Shown here one piece after another: positions 1 to 6,040 of a stretch of DNA of 11,880 nt. Position 1 is the first letter of the stretch. Every line of letters starts with the position of its first letter. The DNA lies in NCBI GenBank assembly GCA_017555925.1, contig JAFZFL010000136.1, positions 1 to 11,880 on the forward strand, read 5' to 3'. The notes under the pieces are model-generated. The model saw only the letters and a list, made by a program, of their open reading frames with translations. It searched no databases and was not told the origin of the DNA. This DNA is from Bacteroidales bacterium (GTDB lineage Bacteria; Bacteroidota; Bacteroidia; Bacteroidales; UBA932). A program made the translations under genes and the position numbers.

Positions 1-2498
1 CCCAGCATAATTCTACGGCCAAGGTGTTTTGCCACACTCTCCTCAACATAGTTGCGGGCAACCATCCTGTGCAGATAGGAAGCATCATCAAGTATGTCAA
101 CTACAGATGCTCTAAAAGTAAAATTCCTGAATCTCTTTGATGCATAAAAGTTCCACATAAGACCTGGTTCTCCGTACGCCGGAGAATAGCCGTCATACAT
201 TTCATAGTCCAGTTCTGTCTCAAATTTCAAACCGCCCTCTGTTTCATATTCAAGGAGAAAGTATGGACCAACCACCCACGTGTTCATATTTGCCCTATCA
301 TCAAAGGTATATTTGAGAATATTTCTTGTGGCTGATACTCCAAGTGTAAATGTAAAATTGCCCGCTCCATACTCAAAATTCATATCTCCTGTTATAAGTG
401 TATTGATGGTGCGGCTCTGCCTGAAACCTGTTCTGCCGCTATAAAAATCGCTGCCATCAGCACTCTCTCCCCAAAATCTCTTCATAAAACGGGAATAATC
501 AAAATTTTGGACATCAACCACATTACTCTCTCCAATTGCCTGATAACCATAATACTGACCGCGCTCTCCCGCTAAAGAGAGGTTAAGTATAAGATTGTGC
601 GCCCTATCTATAGGAATATTGCTGAAGTTATATTCGAGTGAGAAGTTCCGGGTTACTTTTTGGGCATTTACAGGCACAGAGTACTGCACTCCATCTTTAT
701 CGAACCAAGTAGCATCCACTACAGCTCTTCTCTCTCTGCAAATATTGAAATTCAAATACATAAGATTGAATTTGCGCTTGCTGTTAAAGTTGTAGTAGAA
801 GTTAATGTTATTGACAAATCCCGGTTTGAGGTAGATATTGCCAAAAGTAATGTGCGACGGGTCACTTATATCCGGCACCGACATCAGTAACGAGTTTGAC
901 AAATTTGAAGATGAGCCTATATAATTTACCATAACACTTCTGCCGTGCTTGCCCACGCTCCTGAACTTTACAAATGGAGACCAGTCCCAAATATGCTCCC
1001 CAACCCCGGTTCTGTTACCGGCTGCCGAAGTCCTGCTCAAAACCTCATTATTCACAACCTGCCCATAACCGCCAAACTGCAAAAGGGTTTCTCCTTTCTC
1101 ATATTGCGCCAGCAAATGGGCATTGTTCAAGAAATACCGGCTCTGTGAATATGCAGAGTGTGTTTCATCATATATGAACGCATCCCCTAACCCGGAGTAA
1201 ACATTGTCTGTAAGTTCATCTATAGTATATTGGCTCGCCAGCTCCGCATTCAAATACCAGCCTCTTCCTATTGGCTCCACATACTCCAGTTTTCCCGACA
1301 GCCCCTTCTCCATATACTTTCGGTCGTACAACAAATCAGTAATTTCCACACCTGCCCCTTCAGTTGAATTTGCAAGGCTGGAGATTTCTGTATGCTCCAC
1401 AATATCTGAGTTTCTGTTGTCTATAAAATAGTTGGCAGTAAAAAGAAGCACTCTGCCAGGCTTGCCGGAACTGCTGTATCTCATATAAAAATCTGTACTG
1501 TGGCTGAACTCATCTGATCTCATTGAGCCTTGTGATTGCGAAAAATTAAGTGAACTCTCCCCGTCAAGAACCTCTGTATTGAAGAGTGACTGCGATTCTA
1601 TTCCTGTGTAGTAGAATTTGGGTGTTATTTCAAAATAGAAACCGCCGTCAAAAGCACTGGCCAACTCTGCAACTGCCCCTGCCCTCCTCTTGTCAAGAGT
1701 ACAATAGTCGGTAGTCTCTGAATGGAGACGCGATGTACCAAAAAGAGTCTGTCGGGAAGCAACTTTATCCTCTTCTGTATGGGTTGAGTTATATGATGCG
1801 GCAACTTTAATGGTAAGGCTATTTATCCCCTCTGTATAATAATGGAAACCGGCATTATAGGCACGCAACATTCCCTCAATACCATCTTCGGTTTCATTCT
1901 CAATCTGCAAATTGTCTGCCCCACTTATAAATACCCCCAAATTGCCCTTTGCAGTATATTTTGTGTATGAAGCTGCACTGTTATAGAGAAATCTGCTGCT
2001 GCCATATCCTCCAAGAAACTTTATATTTGCCGTTGGCTTATACAAGGCATCTTCATCCAATATTATATCAATGGCTTTTGTGGGAGCCTCCATATTGTCA
2101 ATGCCTGAATCCTCCTCTTCTGTTGACACATCATCATATACACATATATACTTTATTCTGCCCACAGAATAGGTGTTAATTACAATGTCTGCACTCTCAA
2201 AGAGAGATGATACGCCATTGATTTTCCAGTCTGTAACCTGCTGCCCAAATGCATATATCTGTTGGTTGTCATCAATCTCAAAGCCGGGCAAAGATGCCAG
2301 AAGGTCCTTCAATACCATACAGTCAGGCGATACGAATACAGCTGCATCAAACCTTACCGTATCTTTTGAGATTGTAATCTCTTCTGTTTTCAAATGCTCC
2401 CCAATACTCTCTGCATCGGCGGCATAAGTTAATGGCGGCACAATCATCAGTGCCAATACAAAAATTATTACAAATATAAGCCGCTTGCTACATCCCAT
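1..2498 (-). CDS. Outer-membrane beta-barrel protein, TonB-dependent receptor-like (C-terminus cut by window edge)
   Basis: The frame is open from the ATG at 2498 to base 1, giving 832 codons. Residues 1-26 form a signal peptide (hydrophobic core IFVIIFVLALMIV, likely cut after LTYA). Residues 55-150 resemble a TonB-receptor plug: LKDLLASLPGFEID, then a KING turn, then IKYICVYD followed by an acidic SGID stretch. This order is typical of the OMP_b-brl_3 family, which lacks full receptor features. The rest is rich in alternating aromatic strands, as in a 20-plus-strand barrel. The last visible residues (VAKHLGRRIMLG) match the segment just before the final strand, so I infer only about ten residues are missing. 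The usual N-terminal carboxypeptidase-like repeat is absent. An in-frame TGA upstream with no intervening ATG fixes the start, and AAAGGA lies about 12 bases ahead of it. It is probably co-transcribed with the small membrane ORFs and glycosyltransferase upstream. The ligand is unknown. Confidence 0.85.
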   Translation of the reverse strand, partial: MGCSKRLIFVIIFVLALMIVPPLTYAADAESIGEHLKTEEITISKDTVRFDAAVFVSPDCMVLKDLLASLPGFEIDDNQQIYAFGQQVTDWKINGVSSLFESADIVINTYSVGRIKYICVYDDVSTEEEDSGIDNMEAPTKAIDIILDEDALYKPTANIKFLGGYGSSRFLYNSAASYTKYTAKGNLGVFISGADNLQIENETEDGIEGMLRAYNAGFHYYTEGINSLTIKVAASYNSTHTEEDKVASRQTLFGTSRLHSETTDYCTLDKRRAGAVAELASAFDGGFYFEITPKFYYTGIESQSLFNTEVLDGESSLNFSQSQGSMRSDEFSHSTDFYMRYSSSGKPGRVLLFTANYFIDNRNSDIVEHTEISSLANSTEGAGVEITDLLYDRKYMEKGLSGKLEYVEPIGRGWYLNAELASQYTIDELTDNVYSGLGDAFIYDETHSAYSQSRYFLNNAHLLAQYEKGETLLQFGGYGQVVNNEVLSRTSAAGNRTGVGEHIWDWSPFVKFRSVGKHGRSVMVNYIGSSSNLSNSLLMSVPDISDPSHITFGNIYLKPGFVNNINFYYNFNSKRKFNLMYLNFNICRERRAVVDATWFDKDGVQYSVPVNAQKVTRNFSLEYNFSNIPIDRAHNLILNLSLAGERGQYYGYQAIGESNVVDVQNFDYSRFMKRFWGESADGSDFYSGRTGFRQSRTINTLITGDMNFEYGAGNFTFTLGVSATRNILKYTFDDRANMNTWVVGPYFLLEYETEGGLKFETELDYEMYDGYSPAYGEPGLMWNFYASKRFRNFTFRASVVDILDDASYLHRMVARNYVEESVAKHLGRRIML

Positions 2499-2520
2499 TC
2501 TTTTCTGGTCCTTTATAAGA

Positions 2521-2595
2521 TTATTTTCTTTTTGCCCAAGTATGGCTCAATATGGTAGCCGCCAAACTTATCAGGAATATCAGCACTAATGCCAT
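2521..2595 (-). CDS. Second half of a split small membrane protein (24 codons)
   Basis: This 24-codon frame begins with an ATG that shares its A with the TGA ending the preceding small ORF (TGATG). It encodes one hydrophobic helix (MALVLIFLISLAATIL) and a basic tail (AKRK). On its own it is too short to assign. Its position and frame (shifted relative to the first part so that one added base before the ATG would join them) suggest it is the second membrane helix of one DUF3784-like protein broken by a single-base loss. Alternatively it is a real miniprotein translated by coupling through the overlap. It ends 22 bases before the start of the outer-membrane barrel gene. Confidence 0.4.
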   Translation of the reverse strand: MALVLIFLISLAATILSHTWAKRK

Positions 2596-2768
2596 CAACC
2601 ACCTTTCATTACAAGTCTCAGACGCTTCAAATTATACTTTGCCTTACCTTCAGATGATGCTGTGTTGTAACCCGATATCATCCAATCTCCCTTACCTGAT
2701 AAAACTACCACACCCATTGCCACCAAAGCAAGAAGTGCAACAATACCAATAATAAATTTTGCCTCCAT
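2595..2768 (-). CDS. Small membrane protein, DUF3784-like, apparently truncated
   Basis: The ORF has 57 codons. Residues 4-23 form one membrane helix, followed by GKGDWMISGYNTASSEGKAK and a basic stretch KRLRLVM. The pattern GKG..(L/M)I.GYNT.S...KAKY is the signature I know from DUF3784, a family of unknown function whose members are usually around 100 residues with further membrane helices after this loop. Here the frame stops (KGG-stop) where the next helix should begin, and that helix is found in the frame starting at 2595. The start lies 15 bases after the glycosyltransferase stop, so the gene is probably in the same operon. It is either a frameshifted pseudogene, a sequencing error, or the first of two coupled miniproteins. 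The family call is from memory of the motif. Confidence 0.55.
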   Translation of the reverse strand: MEAKFIIGIVALLALVAMGVVVLSGKGDWMISGYNTASSEGKAKYNLKRLRLVMKGG

Positions 2769-2783
2769 AATGCACTTTTTATT

Positions 2784-3923
2784 TTAACTGACAGCTTCAA
2801 TCAATTTCCGGCAAACACTACTTACAGAGAACATCTCTATATACTTGTCTCTACTCTCATTAACATCTTCAATTGCCAATGCCTTTTTCATAGCATTATA
2901 TATATTTTCGCTATTATGGCTGCTGTGAATGATGGTTTCATCTTCTGTAAACAAATTCTCAGATGGAGAATTTGCTCCGGAAATTGATATTACAGGCCTC
3001 TTTACAATAAGATAATTTGCAATTTTGCTTGAGAGGAAAATATCATTTGGTATATCTGCATTTATATCAACAAGCACAGTTGCTTTGCTGTAAAAAGGAG
3101 ACAAATTGGCAACATTACCAAAGAGTTCAATACTATGTGACTCCATCAAATCTTTATACCCGTCAAAATGATGCGGAGTATTTGCACCCACAAATACCAT
3201 TTTTGCAGCCGGAATATCCTTCAACAACATTCTGAATGCATCCATAAGAGCATCTATACGTCTGAGACCATAAATTTTACCGGTATATAAAAAGAGCGGC
3301 TCACTTGCACTCAGCGGCTCCACTGCAACCTGTTGCAGCGGTTGTGTTGGCGTAAAGAGAACCATTGGCTTGCCCTTAAAATCTTCCATAATGCCAAGCT
3401 GATACTTGAGCATTTGGGGATTTGCAGACATAAACACATCGCAAGAGCTTGCATAACTGTTAAATACGCGCCCCATATTTCTCCTCATCAAAGAGCTCTT
3501 GGTCCAAGGATAAGGGGCCGGAATTGCATCAACACTATATACGGCCCATTTTGCTTTTAATTTTCCCGACAGCCATTTTCCTAAAACAAGCCCGTAACAT
3601 TTCTGCTGCGAAACCAGCGACAACACACAATCAAACTTGGGATACTTCGAAGAGCCAAAAGTTCTGATATGCTTTTTTGCACCAATATAATCAACCGCAC
3701 TCAACCCGAAAAAAAGCGATGACAAATTTTCAATCCTCCAATTTACACGCGGCAAATTAACGGTTGGGAGCATTGTAACCGAATCCATCTCATCAATATC
3801 GGATTTTACATTAGGAGATATCACATACACATTATGCTCCTTTGCCAGCTCCTTCAAAACAGACTCAAACACAATACCTGGAGCACTCTGCCCTATTTGA
3901 TTGGTAATACACAATAGATTCAT
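2784..3923 (-). CDS. GT-B fold glycosyltransferase (GT4-like)
   Basis: This 379-residue protein is predicted to be a cytoplasmic sugar transferase with two Rossmann-like halves. The N-terminal half opens with MNLLCITNQIGQSAPG, a nucleotide-fold beta strand and a glycine-containing loop, as in acceptor-side domains. The C-terminal half begins near residue 208 with LFLYTGKIYGLRRIDALMDAF, then KMVFVGANTP at 241-250, ELFGNV at 266-271, and FLSSKIANYLIVKRPVI at 296-312. These are the usual landmarks of family 4 donor domains, in which that last motif contacts the nucleotide sugar. The canonical EX7E glutamate is not obvious, which is common in the subgroup with SSK(L/I)..YL. There is no signal peptide. 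A promoter match lies just upstream, and the small membrane ORFs and outer-membrane barrel gene follow. The sugar and acceptor cannot be inferred; a capsule, O-antigen or glycoprotein role is likely. Confidence 0.85.
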   Translation of the reverse strand: MNLLCITNQIGQSAPGIVFESVLKELAKEHNVYVISPNVKSDIDEMDSVTMLPTVNLPRVNWRIENLSSLFFGLSAVDYIGAKKHIRTFGSSKYPKFDCVLSLVSQQKCYGLVLGKWLSGKLKAKWAVYSVDAIPAPYPWTKSSLMRRNMGRVFNSYASSCDVFMSANPQMLKYQLGIMEDFKGKPMVLFTPTQPLQQVAVEPLSASEPLFLYTGKIYGLRRIDALMDAFRMLLKDIPAAKMVFVGANTPHHFDGYKDLMESHSIELFGNVANLSPFYSKATVLVDINADIPNDIFLSSKIANYLIVKRPVISISGANSPSENLFTEDETIIHSSHNSENIYNAMKKALAIEDVNESRDKYIEMFSVSSVCRKLIEAVS

Positions 3924-3957
3924 CTTATGCCAATATTATAACCAAGACCCAATTTCA

Positions 3958-3989
3958 CAAAGTTAGAAAAAATGAGAAATCTCTGCAAC
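3958..3989 (-). promoter_or_regulatory. Bacteroidota-type promoter for the glycosyltransferase operon
   Basis: On the minus strand there is GTTG, a 20-base spacer, then TAACTTTG. This matches the Bacteroidota sigma consensus TTTG-N19-21-TAnnTTTG except for one base in the -33 element. Transcription would start around 3950, leaving a leader of about 27 bases before the glycosyltransferase ATG. The upstream tRNA terminator isolates this unit. Confidence 0.6.
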
Positions 3990-4058
3990 TAAACAGTGGT
4001 TCACAATCAGACATGATATACATGTTTACACTTGACATAATATAAAGCAGGACATAGC

Positions 4059-4130
4059 TTATTTCATTTCCTTCTGTATAGAGTTGGATGGCAAACATGC
4101 TGGCAGAGGATTGAAGCAAGCTTCACGCAT
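4059..4130 (-). CDS. Possible 23-codon ORF in the intergenic gap (doubtful)
   Basis: This ATG-to-TAA frame encodes 23 residues, beginning MREACFNPLPACLPSN, with two cysteines and three prolines. It lies directly downstream of the tRNA-Arg terminator and upstream of the glycosyltransferase promoter. No promoter match or ribosome-binding site is evident, and I do not recognise a family. A small inverted repeat, TGAAGC-TT-GCTTCA, overlaps its beginning. A frame this short is likely by chance, so it is listed only because nothing else explains this stretch. Confidence 0.12.
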   Translation of the reverse strand: MREACFNPLPACLPSNSIQKEMK

Positions 4131-4136
4131 GGGTAC

Positions 4137-4171
4137 AAAAAAATCCTCCACATTTCTGCGGAGGATTTTTT
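4137..4171 (-). terminator. Rho-independent terminator after tRNA-Arg
   Basis: On the minus strand, AAAAAATCCTCC and GGAGGATTTTTT form a perfect 12-base stem around a loop of about 10 bases, ending in a run of seven T. It lies about 10 bases after the tRNA 3' end and would end the rplS-tRNA transcript. Symmetric A and T runs mean it could also act weakly on the opposite strand. Confidence 0.88.
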
Positions 4172-4180
4172 GCTTTAGTG

Positions 4181-4254
4181 TGACCCCGACAGGATTCAAA
4201 CCTGTAACCTTTTGATCCGTAGTCAAATGCTCTATTCAGTTGAGCTACGGGGCC
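4181..4254 (-). tRNA. tRNA-Arg (anticodon ACG)
   Basis: The 74-base minus-strand sequence folds as a standard cloverleaf. The acceptor stem is GGCCCCG with CGGGGTC (one G-T pair), with discriminator base A. The D arm is GCTC/GAGC with a 9-base loop. The anticodon stem TTTGA/TCAAA holds loop CTACGGA, so the anticodon is ACG. The T arm is ACAGG-TTTGAAT-CCTGT. The A at position 34 is expected to be edited to inosine, letting it read CGU, CGC and CGA. No CCA end is encoded, so it must be added enzymatically. The gene begins 15 bases after the rplS stop and has no promoter of its own visible, so it is probably cut from the rplS transcript. Confidence 0.95.
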
Positions 4255-4260
4255 GAGAGT

Positions 4261-4278
4261 GCTGAGTTATTACTCAGC
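4261..4278 (-). other. Perfect hairpin spanning the rplS stop codon
   Basis: The minus-strand sequence GCTGAGTAATAACTCAGC forms a 7-base-pair stem with a 4-base loop. It includes the last two rplS codons and a tandem TAATAA stop, and ends 6 bases before the first base of tRNA-Arg. There is no T run after it, so it is not an intrinsic terminator. It may serve as an RNA processing or 3'-end stabilising structure; this is inference. Confidence 0.5.
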
Positions 4279-4644
4279 TTTATCTGTCTTAGCTACGAAA
4301 GTTCTCTCTTTGATACGAGCTTTCTTACCTGTTAGTTTTCTTAGGTAGAAAATTCTTGCTCTACGAACTTTACCAGCCTTGTTGAACTCAATTGACTCAA
4401 TGAACGGTGAAGCGAATGGGAAAATTCTCTCAACACCAACACCATTAGACATTTTTCTGATGGTGAATGTTCTTGTTGAACCTGAACCGCTAATTTGGAT
4501 AACTACACCGCGGAATTTTTGTAGTCTCTCTTTGTCACCCTCTTTGATTTTGTAAGTAACGGTGATAGTGTCACCAGCTCTAAATTGAGGGAAGTTTTTT
4601 TGTTCGCCTGCAAATGCCTGCTCTGCAATTTTAATTAAATCCAT
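4270..4644 (-). CDS. rplS: 50S ribosomal protein L19
   Basis: L19 sits at the interface of the 30S and 50S ribosomal subunits. The protein contains the family core in order: MDLIKIAEQAF, FRAGDTITVTYKI, KERLQKFRGVVIQISG, FTIRKMSNGVGVERIFP, SPFIESIEF, and KVRRARIFYLRKLTGKKARIKE. I chose the ATG at 4644 (124 residues) because L19 proteins of this group begin with MDLIKIAE. In-frame ATGs at 4671 and 4692 would add 9 or 16 residues (MVFLKG...) outside the conserved domain. The C-terminal tail (FVAKTDKAE) is slightly longer than in most relatives. The gene has its own strong promoter and is followed by tRNA-Arg and a terminator. It is not next to rpsP-rimM-trmD, its usual partners in many other bacteria. 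Confidence 0.95.
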   Translation of the reverse strand: MDLIKIAEQAFAGEQKNFPQFRAGDTITVTYKIKEGDKERLQKFRGVVIQISGSGSTRTFTIRKMSNGVGVERIFPFASPFIESIEFNKAGKVRRARIFYLRKLTGKKARIKERTFVAKTDKAE

Positions 4645-4664
4645 CTCTTTAAATGTTTTTAGTG

Positions 4665-4717
4665 GCAACATTACACCTTTTAAAAAAACCATATTTCAGG
4701 TGCTTGTAAGAGGTTGC
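4665..4717 (-). promoter_or_regulatory. Possible structured 5' leader of rplS
   Basis: In the roughly 85-base leader between the promoter and the chosen rplS start, two nested complementary pairs can form on the minus strand: GCAAC (4713-4717) with GTTGC (4665-4669), and GCACCT (4698-4703) with AGGTGT (4673-4678, one G-T pair). They enclose the alternative upstream ATGs. Such a fold would be consistent with feedback control by L19, as known for other ribosomal protein leaders, but the stems are short and this is inference only. Confidence 0.3.
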
Positions 4718-4734
4718 TTTGTTATTTGGGAGTG

Positions 4735-4765
4735 CAAAAGTAGATATTATTTTTTATTTTCCAAA
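4735..4765 (-). promoter_or_regulatory. Bacteroidota-type promoter for rplS
   Basis: On the minus strand there is TTTG, a 19-base AT-rich spacer, then TACTTTTG, an exact match to TTTG-N19-21-TAnnTTTG. The predicted start of transcription is near 4728. It lies just after the anmK gene with no clear terminator between, so rplS may also receive readthrough. Confidence 0.75.
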
Positions 4766-4824
4766 ATTATTTTCATTTTTTTCTAAAAAATCATCTCTTT
4801 TACTTAAAAAGCGCATTTGTACAC

Positions 4825-5976
4825 CTATTTTGCTAGTCCTCCCGCCTTATACATAGCTCCACCTATACAATTGTATCCGGCGCCAGTTACTGAACTCATG
4901 CAGTTTGGCATATTGGCAACGTACAATGCTCCAAGGAATGCAAAAATAAGAGCCTCCTTAAAATTTACAGTTTGCCTGTCGGGAACAAAATATTGGCATT
5001 GGGGTGCGACAGCCTGCATACGCTCAACAAGATATTTGTTAAGGGCACCGCCACCGGTAAGAAGCACCTTTCCTCCCTTAATATGTCTGGATATCTGCAC
5101 TGCCACATGCTCACAGAAAGTAGCCAGCCTATCTTCCATACTCAAACCAAATGAGTCAATCAATGGAAGCACATCAGACTCAACCCACTCACGACCCAAA
5201 GATTTTGGTCCGGTCTGAGAGTAAAATGGAAGATTATTCAACCTCTCCAACAACTCCTCACAAATAGTGCCTTTACGTGCAATCTCGCCATCTTTATCAT
5301 AATCAAGACCTATGGTTCTTGTATAGTGGTTAAACACATAGTTTACGGGGGATATGTCGTATGCCACACGTGTTGCAACCCTGCGGCCATGTTCATCCTC
5401 TGCAAGACTCTCCGACGAGATATTTGAAAATCCACCCATATTAAGGCAGTAGTCATAATCTGAGAAGAGGTTTCTGTCGCCAATAGGCACAAGCGGTGCA
5501 CCCTGGCCATAAAGTGCCACATCTGTTGTTCTGAAATCACACACACAATCTACACCGGTCTCGGCAGCTATTCCCGCACCGGAGCCAATCTGTGATGTAA
5601 AACGTATTGAAGGCTGGTGAAAAACCGTCTGACCATGAGAAGCAATTATATGTGGCTCTGCATTGTTGCGCTCCATAAAGGCCTTGACGCGCTCGCCCAA
5701 ATATATTCCATAATCGGAATGTAACAGAGCATAATCAAGAGCATTCATATTCTGGGCACTACCCAACTTCTCCTTCAACTGTTGCGGATACTCCTCATCC
5801 TCTGCCTTTATTATCTCATAATGCCACTTGCCTGCACCACCATTCCCCTCCTTCTCATATCTGAATTTCACATAACAGATATCAAGGCCATCAAGCGAAG
5901 TGCCCGACATAAGGCCAATAACTCTAAGCTCTTTTTCTATATCGATGATTTGTCCGGTAGAAGTTACAGTTTTCAT
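4825..5976 (-). CDS. anmK: Anhydro-N-acetylmuramic acid kinase
   Basis: This cytoplasmic enzyme uses ATP to cleave the 1,6-anhydro ring of anhydro-MurNAc and phosphorylate it to MurNAc-6-phosphate, feeding wall fragments back into metabolism. The 383-residue protein has the family landmarks: GLMSGTSLDGLD (21-32), the ATP-binding start of the sugar kinase/actin-like fold; IASHGQTVFH (111-120); GQGAPLVPIGD (157-167), whose aspartate is the expected catalytic base; LNMGGFSNIS (178-187); and LLTGGGALN in the C-terminal half. Length fits the family. It starts 38 bases after the M23 peptidase stop, so the two are probably co-transcribed, which fits a peptidoglycan turnover theme. A GC-poor inverted repeat overlaps the junction. 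Confidence 0.95.
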   Translation of the reverse strand: MKTVTSTGQIIDIEKELRVIGLMSGTSLDGLDICYVKFRYEKEGNGGAGKWHYEIIKAEDEEYPQQLKEKLGSAQNMNALDYALLHSDYGIYLGERVKAFMERNNAEPHIIASHGQTVFHQPSIRFTSQIGSGAGIAAETGVDCVCDFRTTDVALYGQGAPLVPIGDRNLFSDYDYCLNMGGFSNISSESLAEDEHGRRVATRVAYDISPVNYVFNHYTRTIGLDYDKDGEIARKGTICEELLERLNNLPFYSQTGPKSLGREWVESDVLPLIDSFGLSMEDRLATFCEHVAVQISRHIKGGKVLLTGGGALNKYLVERMQAVAPQCQYFVPDRQTVNFKEALIFAFLGALYVANMPNCMSSVTGAGYNCIGGAMYKAGGLAK

Positions 5977-6006
5977 ACTTTCAAAAATTGGTTAGCAAAA
6001 TAAAGA

Positions 6007-6040
6007 TTGTAAAGTTACCATTTAAAATTTCTCTTTACAA
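6007..6040 (-). other. Inverted repeat at the M23 peptidase / anmK junction
   Basis: TTGTAAAG and CTTTACAA form perfect 8-base arms around an 18-base loop that holds the final codons and stop of the peptidase gene. It is followed on the minus strand by a T-rich stretch (TCTTTATTTTG). It might lower transcription into anmK or be chance, since the arms are AT-rich and the loop is long. Confidence 0.25.

Noticed and set aside
4181..4194. CCCCGACAG in the tRNA as another copy of the over-represented word
   Set aside because: It differs at the first base and is set by the tRNA acceptor and T stems, so it was not counted. ACCCGACA near 9625, GCCCGACA near 5903 and CCCCGACA near 7509 were likewise not counted.
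4645..4692. Longer start for rplS at 4692
   Set aside because: The extra 16 residues are outside the L19 domain, and the conserved start MDLIKIAE corresponds to 4644. Not excluded experimentally.
4817..5218. A 133-codon open frame on the plus strand opposite anmK
   Set aside because: No recognisable domain; it is antisense to conserved anmK motifs.
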